Shown: one piece after another, positions 1 through 11,828 of the stretch
Layout: every line of letters starts with the position of its first letter
Numbering within the stretch: the stretch's first letter is position 1
Source of the DNA: Calonectria ilicicola
Lineage: Eukaryota > Ascomycota > Sordariomycetes > Hypocreales > Nectriaceae
Assembly (NCBI GenBank): GCA_020809705.1
Contig: CP085832.1
Coordinates: 2,356,001-2,420,000 of the forward strand
DNA: 64,000 nucleotides
Reading direction: 5' to 3'
Translations under genes and position numbers: made by a program
The notes under the pieces: generated by a model
What the model was told of the DNA's origin: nothing
Databases searched by the model: none
What the model saw: the letters and a program-made list of their open reading frames with translations, nothing else

Positions 1-1098
1 TCCTGTAGTATTCTTCCACCATGTCATTGGGCAGCAAGAGAAGCGATGTGCCGGTATCTACAATTGCGTTCCAAGGCCTTCCCTTGAACGCAGAGCCCTT
101 GCCGACTTGGTAACCAGATGCGGTAATCATCCAATAAGGAGAGTTTCTTTCGATGTACTCATATTTGAGCTGGCCGTGATATTTTAACGGGTTGATGAAA
201 CCAAAGTCGTAAGTTCCGGGGCGACCTTTTTGAAGATCTGCAGTAAACAGAGGCTGACTGAGCTGATCCTTGACATTGGAAAAGTAGGTATTCTGCCTGT
301 ATGGCCGTACACTGTTTGCAGCACTTGAAGCCATCCCCAAAATTCCAGATGTGAATGTGTTTGCAAGGAGGTCCTTGGAAGCTCGAACGGCGACTTGAAC
401 AGCTTGACGCTCGACATAAGTCCCTCCAATGCGGACTTTATCTTCGTACACAACGCCATGTGCCTCGCTGTCGTCGCCATACTTCACCTTCCACGAGTAC
501 CCAAGGAGTTTGTTGCTTGTGATAGACCTTTTGGGTTGATAAAGTATATGGTTGGACATCCAAGCAAGGTAGGTGTCAGTTCCAAATGTCCATCTATTAA
601 ATATTAGAAGATAAGCTCAGGGGAAAGATTAGACTTACAAATCGGAAGATCCAGTATCCAAAACTAATGGAAGAGTCTGTGGCGGTGTCCCGACTTCCAC
701 GGAAAGAATATATTCTGCATCGAAAATAGGCGACGGAATGGTCACGGCGAACCCATCACGGGGACCTGTTTCATCATTAGTGAGGAACGCAGTAAACGAA
801 TCTTTCAAGAAGGTTCACCCGTACTCTTCTTGTTATCCAGATTTTCCTTATAATTTGCACGCAAATGTGAAGGCAATGTTAGATTATACTTAAGGTGTGC
901 CCGTACCAATTCAGCGGGCACATTACGATCTTTAAAATGACCATTTCGCCTCTCACTCAATGAAAATGTTTTTGCCCCATGAGACTTTTGATCCCCGTTT
1001 TCCGACTTCCAAAGTAGCTCCGAAGTTCCGTTTGAGGTAGGCACTCCCCATGTTATACCAGTAACGAGCGAAAATAGAAAAAAGCTAGAAATCTTCAT
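1..1098 (-). CDS. Secreted pepsin-type aspartic protease (penicillopepsin/aspergillopepsin-like), 3' end outside window
   Basis: Secreted acid endopeptidase of family A1. The start at 1098 gives a signal peptide (MKISSFFLFSLVTG...) followed by a propeptide-like region. Splicing of 1098-825, 765-639 and 593-1 (introns 766-824 and 594-638, both GT-AG) restores one frame. Both catalytic motifs are seen: VLDTGSSDL near 640-680 and IVDTGTSLLLLPND near 30-70. Between them lie family-typical stretches such as GGTYVERQAVQVA, GILGMASS and NVKDQLSQPLF, which match the layout of penicillopepsins. The last part of the C-terminal lobe lies beyond position 1, so the gene is partial. No neighbour suggests a pathway; these enzymes act outside the cell in protein breakdown at acid pH. 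The family call is firm; the exact orthologue is not. Confidence 0.92.
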
Positions 1099-2669
1099 CG
1101 TGGGTTTGACTCACAAAACTGGACGGACTTGCTGATACGCGCCCTTCAAAGCCGAAATATTAGAGGCTATTTACACAAAGAAAATTACTCCTGAATTATT
1201 TTTTAATTAAATATTCTTTATTGTGTATCCTGGATCAAGCAGTTAGGGACGAGGAAACGACGAGCAGAAGTGTTGATACTTTGAGACAAATCAGGGTAAA
1301 ATGGATGACCATAAATACCACGTAATGAACGTTTCGATTCCAAAACGAAAGTAAAATGAAAAGAAGGGACAACTTGTCGCAACGATATTTCAACGACCTC
1401 TTTGAAGAAAGCAGAGGTTGTGTAACATCTTATACTTAAGTCTACACCGTGAGTTCTCGTTGCCACATGAAACGTGAATGCACCGAGTCTTACATTCCTC
1501 GCCACCTCCTTAATTACCCACATTAATGAGTGAAAAAAAGGTGAGACCTATATGCGGGTTTTTTTATCTACAATCAATTGCGCGTAGGAAAATGAGACAG
1601 TGGAAGTTCATATGACGTACCTGTCCGGGCAAAGGTATGCCTAGCGCCCGATCGACCAAAAATTCGCATACCAACGAATAAGTTCTTCCTCAGGAACCAG
1701 AATAATGGATACAATTTAAGACACCAGAACCTCTGTTTGCAATTGAGTTTGTGTGATCGCCTCTTGGCAAGCTGTCATGTGAACAGAGATACATGCCAGT
1801 TTATTAAAGAGGGACCGGATCATATTACCAATCGCCATTTTTATTTGACTATCGATATTATCACGGGCCTGACCATCATAAGTTGAAAGAGGTGAAATTA
1901 ATAGCATTCAAAAGATTCATTTTCATTTATGCACCCAATCTCCCAAATTTCGACTCTCAGGGTGTACTTAAGAAGCTGTCATCCGACTTATTCATCTGCC
2001 TTCGATAAATGGAATACCTCTTGCAGCAGTCCCTATAACCTTATGAATTGAGTAGCACTGAAGAGGTTCTGGGGAAGGGATTTAAGTGTATGGCTGACCC
2101 CAACCAAAGAATTAAGTTGATGAGACAGTGCGTAATTTGAACCGTTCATATAGACGGTGACTTTTCATACGAAATAATCTAGTAGTGTAAAATCATAGTG
2201 GCTTTAGAGCGTGAAGTTTACGCATACCAATTGTTACCTCTAACTTTATGCTATGAAACTAAAGTAACTAGGTTTCAGTTAGATCTTCTCGCCAAGAAAG
2301 CAATGCAGAAATGATCGACGCGACCGTGCAAATTTATATAGTTCTCCACCAAATTATAGTTTTGTGAGCTGATTGCGGAATGCTGATATCGATTTTCGGG
2401 AGTTAGCTCAGAGCTTTGGAAAAATGCAGCCATGTTCAGCTCTGTCTACTACCTTCAGGCATCTGACAAACTATAACGCCATTGAAGTAACCGAAGTAAG
2501 CATAAAATAAACATTAGAGAAGATTATAAAAGGCGATGATGATCAAATTTTCTGGATAGGTTCTTCTCTTTACATTGCTAAATCGACAGAGCAAGACAAC
2601 GTTGGTTTTTTATTAAGCGGGGCTTCCTCCTACTACTTCCGTAACAATTATTATTCACCTACCTACGAC
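1099..2669. other. Intergenic region, no supported gene
   Basis: Only short open frames of about 100 codons or fewer occur, without recognisable domains. The right part (2520-2669) is AT-rich with a TATAAAA-like stretch at about 2524 and is the probable promoter of the secreted cysteine-rich gene. Confidence 0.6.
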
Positions 2670-3215
2670 ATGCTCGCCTTCTACATAGTTGTTTCCTTAA
2701 TTTCCGGGGTTGCATCTCTATGGATACCTTTCCTTAGCTTTCCTCCAATCAACGTCCCTCCACCTCACACACCTCAAATTTACCCTACCTCTACGACCAC
2801 AACCAGCACAGTCAGCAGCCCTCCAACGGACATCCCGACAGTTGAAATTTCTTGTGGAGAGGGGACCTCTTGCCCGGAAGGACGACGCTGTGTTCCGTAT
2901 GACGTCAATAATATAACTTGCATGTACACGAGCACATGCGAAGGGACATGCGGACAGGTGTATCCTTATTGTGGAGGATTCAGTATAAATCCACCACGGT
3001 GCGATGACCAGTCAGTTTGCATAGGAGATTCTCGATTTCCATACCAAATGCACATGATCGCTGATCTACCTGGCATCTGTATCCCTACCAATACCCCGCA
3101 ATGTGGTGGTTTCCTTGGTAAGCCTTGTCCAACAGGTCTCAGATGTTACGATGATCCGAGGGATGACTGCGACCCTCTTTTTGGTGGATCGGATTGTATG
3201 GGTATTTGCCTCTAA
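2670..3215 (+). CDS. Small secreted cysteine-rich protein
   Basis: A 181 aa single-exon protein. It starts with a hydrophobic signal-like segment (LAFYIVVSLISGVASLW). A Pro/Ser/Thr-rich linker follows at about residues 22-55, likely O-glycosylated, and then a cysteine-rich region. The second half has three CxxG/CPxGxxC-type blocks: CGEGTSCPEGRRC, CGGFSINPPRCDDQSVC, and a C-terminal block with CGGFLGKPCPTGLRC, then DDPRDDCDPLFGG and the final Cys-Ile-Cys. The last block is common in fungal extracellular proteins of unknown function, often repeated. I do not know a molecular role. The even, disulphide-suited cysteine spacing suggests a stable extracellular or wall-associated protein. The call that it is a real gene rests on codon composition, signal peptide and cysteine pattern. 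Confidence 0.8.
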   Translation: MLAFYIVVSLISGVASLWIPFLSFPPINVPPPHTPQIYPTSTTTTSTVSSPPTDIPTVEISCGEGTSCPEGRRCVPYDVNNITCMYTSTCEGTCGQVYPYCGGFSINPPRCDDQSVCIGDSRFPYQMHMIADLPGICIPTNTPQCGGFLGKPCPTGLRCYDDPRDDCDPLFGGSDCMGICL

Positions 3216-5584
3216 GGAGGAGCCGGGTTCAAACCGTTCGGCTGTGATGAACTTACGGTATCAGGATGCACTCAGTGGAGGTCTGCCTTGAATTTCCGCG
3301 ATTCAGAAATTTTGTGGTATATCTAGATACCTTATTTAATGATTTATTTGGGCTGTGGATACAGTAGTAATCCATTGTCATGTATTTAGTACCATACTGG
3401 TCTACCAGATATGGGCCTCATATCATGTATCTGACATAATGGTACGCCTTATATCAAACAGCCGCTTAATCGGGAGAGCACTTAGCATCATATCCTCTTT
3501 CTTAAATGGCTGGTAAACCTATGAGTGCGATGCTTATGACCACTTTATATTTATTTTTAATACTCCCATGTCATGGAAAGGTTCCAACAAATTTAGTCGA
3601 ATATGTGCGTAAGATGAACCTTTGGATAGCTCACATTAATGCCGATTTTAGAAAGAATCCAATCAATAGTTCCAAAAGCTATCCAGCTTAAGCTGCACTT
3701 ATTTTCAGCTGGCAAGCCACTAAAGACTGTAGGTAATATCAAAGAAAATACATCCTCATGATCACCTTGAACGCTGAATTCCTAGCCACAGCACCGAAAG
3801 AGTGCTTCGCGACGATTTATCCTGGATGTGCGTTTCAGAGTTAGAAGATGCCACTAATTGAAAATAAATAAATGCATGAATGCTTTCCTTCATCTATTTG
3901 TTTTCAAGAACTTAATTCATCAAATTGCATGATAATTGAGAGCGCCAGCACGGAATGGATTTGGTGAACTGTACCAGAATCGCAAACATTATGGAGCTCA
4001 TTGAAGATGAATGTAGATGCAAAATATTTCTCCCTCGGAAATATAGTTTTGGATAGATCTATACGCATCAAAGATGGTAAACGTTACCCGTGACTCGTCT
4101 GCTGGAATGTCACGTCATGCTTAAACACTTCCTGACGCTACTTATGTACACCAGCCTCTTGTGTTCAACCATGACCCAAAATAAACTTTCATGATATTTC
4201 CCAAGCATGCTATTTCGATAATCATTTCTTATTAAGGGAATTGAAGAGCGAAAGCTGTTCTACTAATGACGTGTCAAACGGTACAGACCACGACCCACCA
4301 GTTCAGTCTGACAGATATGAGTGAGAAACGTTCATGCCGATCTTCCTGGTTCATTGCTAGCTATGGAATTGTCGTACGCAAAACCGTTGATTCACATCCG
4401 ATCCATACATATTTGCCCTGGTAGTTAAATTTCTCGTAGAGTGTGTCAAGTGATGAATCAGCTGCGAAAACAGCAGGTTAGTTTTGAGCGAGCTGCTTTC
4501 ACAACTCATAGCTCTATCGTGTTTGTAAATCATTACACCCATTCATTCAATTCGAAATCAATGTTTTGAATGCAAAATGAATTGTCATCGATGCGCGGAG
4601 ACTTATTGCATCACTATCTTAGCTTTTAGATTACGACTAAGTCTAGCTCACCAGTCTGGCCTGGGCGCACGGTCGCCTATGAGCAGTGGGTGAATGAGTC
4701 ACACGGCGTGCCTGAAACTTATAGTGGAGATGCCGCTGGTTAGTGGAATTGAATGGCGAGCCCACCTACTGCAGGTCAAAACGGGAGAGTGGTTGGTCGA
4801 TACCCACATACTAAAAGAGCACCCAGCTTATATGAATACATGCTACGACTAGGAGATTCAGTGTAATGGTAGTATATGGCCAGGTGGCGCAATGCGGAAT
4901 TACCATCAAACCATGGTGGTGTTGACGGAGTTATTCTTGTCCAACTCCACGACTGACCAACAGCACTATGCATGCACACGTGGTCCAATGCTGGCTTTAA
5001 CACATCGGATTCAGACCGAGGGACTTGTATCTCAACCAACAAGCTTGAGTAAGCGCACCGCTGTAGATCCCTTTCTCCACAAACGAACATGTACGCCCCA
5101 GTTGGATCTATCTTAATGTGTTGGCGCGATGGGGAGATGAGAGGGGGATCGCCACTTTCTGCAGGCTTACCAACAGCAACCTGCAGGGATTTGAAGCGTG
5201 CACTATGCGAGTACCGCGGGTACAGATACCTCAACCTCATCTTAGTCCCAGTATGATCTGAAGTATTCCTACTTTTGTTTCAACAAGCCAGCTGACAAAT
5301 GATCTCGATAAACCCAATCAGATCAACAGGTTTCTCAGTTTAAACCCATTAGAGCGCCTTTGATCCAGTACTTTCGCAGCGCACGCCTGCAACCTGTAAG
5401 CGTGATTCTTGATTTGCGATGTGAAACACCCATGCGACCAACGAGCGCCATATTTTTCTAGTTTAGTCAGCACGTCAAACAGTGATAAATACGACGAGGC
5501 TGCGTTGGAACCGCGACTCCAATCGAAACAATTACAACAATTGAAGATTCTCTAGTTGACTTTGCAACATCGCCGCAGTCCAAG
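3216..5584. other. Intergenic region, no supported gene
   Basis: AT-rich at 3300-4630, then more balanced. A 61-codon frame at 3506-3691 begins with a signal-like stretch, and a 154-codon minus-strand frame spans 4776-5240. Neither has a recognisable domain or introns, and both could be chance. No RNA gene is seen. Confidence 0.5.
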
Positions 5585-6688
5585 ATGACCATCACCAGCG
5601 ATATAACCCTCGACTCGTCTAGGTTCATCCAAGAGAATATCACTGAAGAAACAAAGACAATCAACAGCATTATTGAGGCGGCCAGCTCCAAGGGGCCGCG
5701 ATGGCACGAAGTCGGCGCAGCAAAGTACCGCGAGATGCGCGAGAGAGGAGAGACAAGTCTCCCCAAACCGGTTTACCTCCCTGAGGCCAAGGATGATGTG
5801 GTACCGTCAAGAGATCCAGGGCGCAGCATTCCCGTCCGTGTTTACAAACCAGATGACGGAAAGCCCAGCAAGGGTATCTTTCTCCATATCCACGGTGGCG
5901 GTTTTGTTTTGGGGACCCATCAACAGTACGTTTTTCTCCCTGGGGGCTTTTGTTCCAGACCCATTCAAGGCCCGGCTAGCTAACATATTGGGCGGGATGA
6001 TAGTCAAGATGGAACCCTGCAACGGTACGCAAATAACTGCCAACTAACGGCCATTTCAATCGGGTACCGTCTCGCACCTGAAAACCCTTGGCCTGCTGCG
6101 GTGCACGATTGCTTTGATGTCGCAGAGTATCTTGTTGATAATGGTCACTCTGTCTTTGGAGCTCATTTTCGTCTTTTGAGCGGCGAGTCGGCAGGTTCGT
6201 GTCTTACTGCCCTTACGGCATTTCACCTCCTTCGGGCACGTCCAGACCACCGCCTTGCCGGAATTGTGTTCCCGTTTGGCCAGTTCGACGTAACATTGAA
6301 TTTGCCTAAAATGGTCTCCTTTGAGCGGCCGCTTGTTATTAACCGCGAGGCTATGAAGCGGTTCGCTGACGCGTATACACCGGGTATGACCGTCGAGGAA
6401 CGACGAAATCCACTCATCTCACCACTATACGAAGACATGAAAGGCTTGTCAAAAGTGCAGGGATCACTTCCACCAGCTCTGTTTGTTTGTGGAACAGAGG
6501 ACCCTCTACTAGATGATACGCTCCTTATGAGCGCGAAATGGATGGCCACTGGAAGCAAAGCTGTCGTAAAAATCTATCCTGGTGTGCCGCATGCTTTTAC
6601 AGCTTTCTCTGGATTTAAACCTGGTCAAGAGGCAAACGCGATTGCTTTACAATTTGTCCAGGAAAATCTAGAGGCTTTGGTAGCGTAG
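5585..6688 (+). CDS. Alpha/beta-hydrolase, HSL/GDXG-type esterase-lipase
   Basis: Predicted cytosolic carboxylic-ester hydrolase of the hormone-sensitive-lipase (alpha/beta-hydrolase_3) family. One GT-AG intron at 5926-6003 joins 5585-5925 to 6004-6688, giving 341 aa. The oxyanion-hole motif is in LHIHGGGFVLG (around 5880), followed by the family stretch IGYRLAPENPWPAA across the junction. The nucleophile elbow GESAG is near 6183-6197. The acid Asp lies in CGTEDPLLDD (near 6490-6520) and the His in GVPHAFTAF (near 6582-6605). All triad members are present, so the enzyme should be active. There is no signal peptide. Substrate is unknown; members act on short-chain esters, lactones or xenobiotics. 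It is followed on the other strand by an MFS transporter 115 bp away (tail to tail). Confidence 0.9.
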
Positions 6689-6803
6689 TGGTCAAATAAT
6701 TCATGATATTGTGGTCGAATTGTAAACCACGGTTTATTCGCCCTCACGGTTTCCCATAATGGTACCAGATAAATGATTGTGCATGATTAGCGTGCAACGT
6801 TAT

Positions 6804-8461
6804 TCATATGAGATACTTGATGAATACCGCCCATGCAGCGATGATAATCGACACAAGCAAACCAAAAGTCGCATATGTGACCCAGCGGTTAGCTTTTCTC
6901 CTCGTCAAAGGATCAAGGTCTTTGTCCTCGGTCATGGCTTCTCTGGCCTCCCTCTGGCGCAGAGTCATTGTCATTCCCTTTCCAATAAATCGGTAGTCCA
7001 TGATAATATAGAAAATTCCAAGTACGAATGCCCATGCCTTCAATCCAATCTCAAGAAGAAGAACATTGCGATATCCGTTGCCTTCTGTGTTGTCTTGTAG
7101 AACGCCAAATGCGACATCCATCTGCTTCAAGTTAGTCTTATTCCTTAATTTTGATGGGAGAGACACACAATTGTTCAACCTGAATTATTGAATGCTCTCC
7201 AAGCTCCAAACGCAGTCCCTATCATTACTTGATCCGCTACCAATAGTGGGATGCAGATCTGGAGTGGCATTGCATTGATGACACCTGCTAAACTAGAAAA
7301 CACAAGCGCCACAGTTGGGTGAATGTCTGTAAACCCAAGAATAGAGCAGGCAATAATCCAGAGAATGGGTGCGGTTGCCACATAATGGAAGCGGTGGCCG
7401 TATTTGTCAATTGCTACCCCAACCACCGGACTAAGAACAATGGGCAAAATCTTTTGGGCGGTGGATAGATATCCAGCGACCTCTTCGGTGTATCCCTTCA
7501 TTCGAATCATGTCGGCAGAGCTAGTGCTGAATCCTCCAGCAGCACCGCTTTGAAGGAGTTGTGTCGCGGGTAAAATAAGGTACACCCACGGAAGTTTGAA
7601 AAGAACTTTCCAAGAAAATTTGCGTCTGTTTGCAAGGCGGCTCGTTGTAATGGCCTGGTCACGGCCTGAGGTGAGCTTAAATTTTGCTGGAACAACGAGT
7701 CGCTCAAAACAAACATAGACAATGTTCACGATAAGCGAAAAGAAGCAAAAGAATACAGGGATCCAGAAGGTCCATCCGTACCATCCCGTTCCGTTACGGA
7801 TGGGAATTGCAACCATGCCTGAAGTGAGACTGATGGTGCTGGAAATGGCATTCTCAAGTCCGAAAGCCATAGCAAGGCCCGATGCGCCAAACCAGTGGTA
7901 GAAGAACTGAACTCGGAAAATATTAATTCAAGGCTAGATCCATGACTGTGATCTCAGATTACGTACCTTTTGAGTTGCAGAATCAAGAACGGCGATTCCA
8001 AAACCCATTAATATGTGCCCAGAAACCAGCACCCTCCATAAGTCAACCTGAACACCGACAGCAGCGATCACGGAGCCGACGAGAATGATACTAGTACAGC
8101 ACAAGGTAACAATATTTGGTCCCCACCAATCCAGGATAAGGCCTCCTACGATCGGAAATATCGTGTTAACAAAGGCATCTGCACTGCTAATGACACCGAA
8201 TTGAGCATTGGTGATTCCCAATTCAGTGCGCAATGTGTTTTTGAGCGGCCCAAGTGCCGCTCCGGTCCATGTATGTCCCATTGGAAGGCAAACAATGCAT
8301 AGTAGAGCAATCCACTTGTATGACCAAGGGATCTTTGTCGGGGTTGCTACGCCGTCTCGGTCATCGCCAACAGGCGAATCATTTGACACCGCGCGTGTCG
8401 TAGAAACGGGAGCCTTTTCTTCCTCGGAGGAATGGCTTGGGTCATTTAAAATTTCTCCCAT
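6804..8461 (-). CDS. MFSD1-like major facilitator transporter interrupted by an in-frame TGA (possible pseudogene)
   Basis: Multi-pass membrane transporter resembling fungal relatives of MFSD1. The best model starts at 8461 (MGEILNDPSHSSEEE; an upstream in-frame ATG at 8512 is possible), with exons 8461-7967, 7906-7169 and 7121-6804. Introns are 7907-7966 (GTACGT...CAG) and 7122-7168 (GTGTGT...CTAAC...CAG). Twelve or so hydrophobic segments can be followed from PWSYKWIALLCIVCLP to the C-terminal TYATFGLLVSIIIAAWAVF. Frame is kept through all exons, but codon 7177-7175 reads TGA in the conserved stretch FNNSG-stop-TIMDVAFGVLQD, where relatives have Ser. A single TCA-to-TGA change would explain it. 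Translation would stop before the last transmembrane helices. A base error in the assembly cannot be excluded. Substrate unknown. Confidence 0.75.
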
Positions 8462-10623
8462 AATAAATGCTCTAGTCAGGTAATCTGAAGGAAGTTGCTG
8501 TTCCAGAATCACTCATTGTAGCGTTCATACAGGTTTTTGTAGGAAGCCTCTCATTCACCCTCGTGGGGGTACAGAGCCTCCTCGTCATGTCCACCCACAC
8601 GGTCCGCGTTTCCGCCGATTGAGTGATTTACGAAAATTTCCAGAATTTTGTATCTGATAAGATCCATTTCGCATCCACTTCACTAAATTATCACTGCGTT
8701 AAGCTGATTGTTTTAAGGACTTGGCATGGTCACTCTCCGCTCACTATTGTGCCATTTCCGGATCCACAACTTTAGGTTGGGATGCGGGTGCGACCGACCA
8801 CCCTTAACCAATCAAACGGTTGTAGTCCGTCACAGGGCCATGGACGACAGTCGCATGAACGCGACCAAGTGGCCCGGGCGGCCGCGAGGAGGCTCCTTCA
8901 AGTGAGATTGATATGGATATCGTGTGTAATCAAGGGTGGAGAACCAGCTGAGGCTAGACAAGGATCCAAATTTGCATGATCATATCACGAAGACTAGTCT
9001 CCTTGGCTTTTGCTGATCTCTCCCCCCGAATACCTACGTTCTGTACCTCGAGGTCGATGGGGCTACAACATGGTGTTCACTACTAGGTATGCCAAAAGTG
9101 GATTTAGCCTGATAAGCGCCTCTATTAAGGCCTATAAAGAAGTGTGTACGAGAAATGCTTCTTTGGCAAACTTGGGCGCTTGGCGTGAAATGATGGTTCT
9201 ACAAGCATTCAGGCACAAATTCGATGATGACCATGCTGGGAAAAGAAGACAGTGATGATTTGCACTCGTACATGAAGTTCAGGTGGATGGAGCAATAGTT
9301 AATCCACTAGCTCAAGATAGCCCATTTTATCAAGCAACCATCAAAAGTAGTTTTAATGCATCATCACTGGCACCTTGCTCATCCACACCGCCGCCGCAAT
9401 GCACGGGGCAAAAGGACATTCCCTGTGGGGGTTGACAGGTCAAGAACGAAAACGAGAAGATGAGAAAATGGCACAGCAGATTTTCGGAGCCGGGTCATTT
9501 ATCTTCCAAGTGCCTGTTCTCGATGAGTGATAAGCTCGCTGGTTGCTGATTAATATACATCCTATTCTACAAAGCGGTGCACTTGGTTTGAATCATTTCA
9601 TTTCTCAATAATTCAATTTATACAGTTATTTGAGTTTATGAAGGCTTAAAAAGGTCAATACAATCATAACGTAGGCCTTTGATGGGGCTAGTATGATAAC
9701 CCTTAACACTACCCTAACCCTAGGGTAGGTAATTCTTTTTCACAGATTTTATTGACTCTTCAACCAGTAGCACTATTAACTCTCTCCAAAGTCATTTATT
9801 TATTTAAACTATTAATATACTTTTTTGGATTTAGGAAGCATGTGAAGCGAATACACATTCTTTGATACATTTTTATCTTTTGATTGGTGACTGGGTGACT
9901 ATGGCTGCGTTATGGCTCGATTCGTGCCTCCCATTGTTTGATCGAGTTTTGCATACCCGCCCAATTCTATCGCAGCTGTACCAATAATGAAAGCTCTATG
10001 AAATATGAGCATTGATATATCGTGATATATTTTGAAGAAAGAAATCTATATTGCTTGGGTTATATGATATACTTCGAATAGGTTCCATTGCATGTCATGG
10101 GTTGTGCTTGGAATATCTATTGGGACAGTGCTCCACAAAGGCTACAGATGCGGAATTAGCTGTTATCTTCTATTCTTATAAACGCAACTAACATATTGAA
10201 AATTAGCGACGGAAAGTTACTAAATATAGGAGTTACAAATGCTTAGCTAATCAGGGGTGATCGTTTCCGCGGCTCGAGTGATTTCCATCAACCAATCCAT
10301 TCGCTTAAACTCGAGGGATAGTCATAGCGTCCATGCGAGTTGAGATGTACATCACATCCCGTCACAAGAAAATATACGCCATACTTTGAAGCGCACACTA
10401 GGTTACCCAATGAGCATCGATCTCTAACGCCACATGCAGGGGGCGAAGCAAAGTAGCAAGTCTACGACATCTTGCGAGTACTTGATGAGAGCCATGTGGA
10501 TAAGAGTGATTCCCACAAATTTCTGGACTGATGGTATAAAATAATCTCTTTCACTACATGTTACTATATGTTATGTGAATATATTCTTCACTATCATATT
10601 TCAGAAGCAGTCAGCTGGCCATC
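8462..10623. other. Intergenic region with a short telomere-like palindrome
   Basis: About 2.1 kb without a supported gene; open frames are under 90 codons. At 9709-9728 there is a CCCTAA-containing inverted repeat (TACCCTA-ACCC-TAGGGTA). A small palindrome with the direct unit gatatat sits near 10013-10030. The stretch 9600-10200 is AT-rich. The last 100 bp before 10624 are the likely promoter of the SDR gene. Confidence 0.5.
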
Positions 10624-11621
10624 ATGACCCTTCCCCTCATTAGGAAACCTTCCCCTTCATTTGCGAGTCCACGAGTCAAAGACAAGGTCGTGATCATCAC
10701 CGGTTAGCAAATCTTCTTGTACCTCCAGGAGAGAAATTCAGCTCTAAAGCCCTTATAGGTGCCAATTCACCACTTGGAATTGGGCGTGCATCCGCATATC
10801 AGTTTGCTCTTGGTGGTGCGCGAGCTATCTACCTTACAGATATTGACAACTCTTTTCTTCAAATTCAAAAAGATGAGCTCACTGCTGAATTTTCCAAGTT
10901 AAAGGTACACACACGTACCTTTGATTGCTCTGACGAAATGGCTCTGAGAGAGGTCATTGAAGACGCCATCAGCCGCTATGGACGTCTCGATGTGTTTTTT
11001 GCCAACGCTGGAATGTTAGGCAGGGTTGCTTCGTTCAATGACCTCTCCCGGGACGAAGTCATGGATCTATTAAATGTTAACACGCTCAGGTGAGTAAACT
11101 TCAAGTCCTTGACCCTGAAAACCAGGACCACAGCGCTAAACAATCGGCCCAGTGTTTTTCTAGCCGCAAAGCATGCGAGCACTGCTATGCAGAAGACTTG
11201 CAGTGATAAGTCGAAGCCTGGTGGTAGTATCATCGTCACGGCATCTGCAGCTGGTTTACGTGCCAATGCTGGCCCAACTCACTCTTCGGCTTCGAAGGCC
11301 GCGGTGATTTCAATGACGCAAAGCATCGCTTTCGAACTTGCTGGCACCGACGTTCGGATGAACGCGCCCTGCCCAGGGCTTGTAGAAACTGGCGCGACAT
11401 CCGAAGTTATAAAGGCTGTCGGTTCTGGGGGCCCCACGGCGCCAATTAGAGAAATGAACCCTCTCCAGAGGTGGGCATATGCGGACGAGATTGCGCGGGT
11501 CTGTGTCTTCCTTGGAAGTGATGAGGCCAGTTACGTAAATGGACAAGCGTGGAATGTTTGTGGAGGCTTCACTTCAGGCCATCAACGTGTGGCAGGGATT
11601 CCCGGTGTTTCTCGGTTGTAA
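10624..11621 (+). CDS. Short-chain dehydrogenase/reductase with catalytic Tyr replaced by Ser
   Basis: NAD(P)-binding Rossmann-fold protein of the classical SDR family, 292 aa. Exons are 10624-10702, 10759-11089 and 11153-11621, joined by two GT-AG introns that keep frame. The cofactor motif TGANSPLGIGRA is at residues 26-37, a NAG motif lies in FFANAGMLG, and the C-terminal VNGQAWNVCGGF fits the family. At the active site the usual YxxxK reads SSASK: codon TCT at 11283-11285 (about residue 181) stands where Tyr is expected, with Lys185 kept. A Ser in the catalytic position would be expected to reduce or remove dehydrogenase activity. The gene is tail-to-tail with the GH3 gene, 207 bp apart. 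Substrate unknown. It may be a pseudo-enzyme or a decaying gene. Confidence 0.88.
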
Positions 11622-11828
11622 CCAATCATTATCAGATTCTATGAGAGACAATTTTGACCGGCCCAAATTTCTGGTGCTTTGGTGTACAATGATGTGAAAG
11701 ACGCGTAGAATTTGTTTGACTTGCAGGTACCAATCTCCTCCGTTTCAACGCGTTTACCGCACGAAATATGAACCTGTAGTTGAATTCCAATACACATACA
11801 TGCAATTTTTATTAGATGTCGAATTCCA

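Noticed and set aside
3220..3245. B-box-like GGGTTCAAACC after the cysteine-rich gene
   Set aside because: No matching A box or cloverleaf; the upstream sequence is the coding end of that gene.
3506..3691. 61-codon plus-strand frame with a signal-like start
   Set aside because: Too short and AT-rich, without any supporting feature besides hydrophobicity.
4776..5240. 154-codon minus-strand open frame
   Set aside because: No domain, signal peptide or intron signals, and a composition not clearly coding; probably chance.
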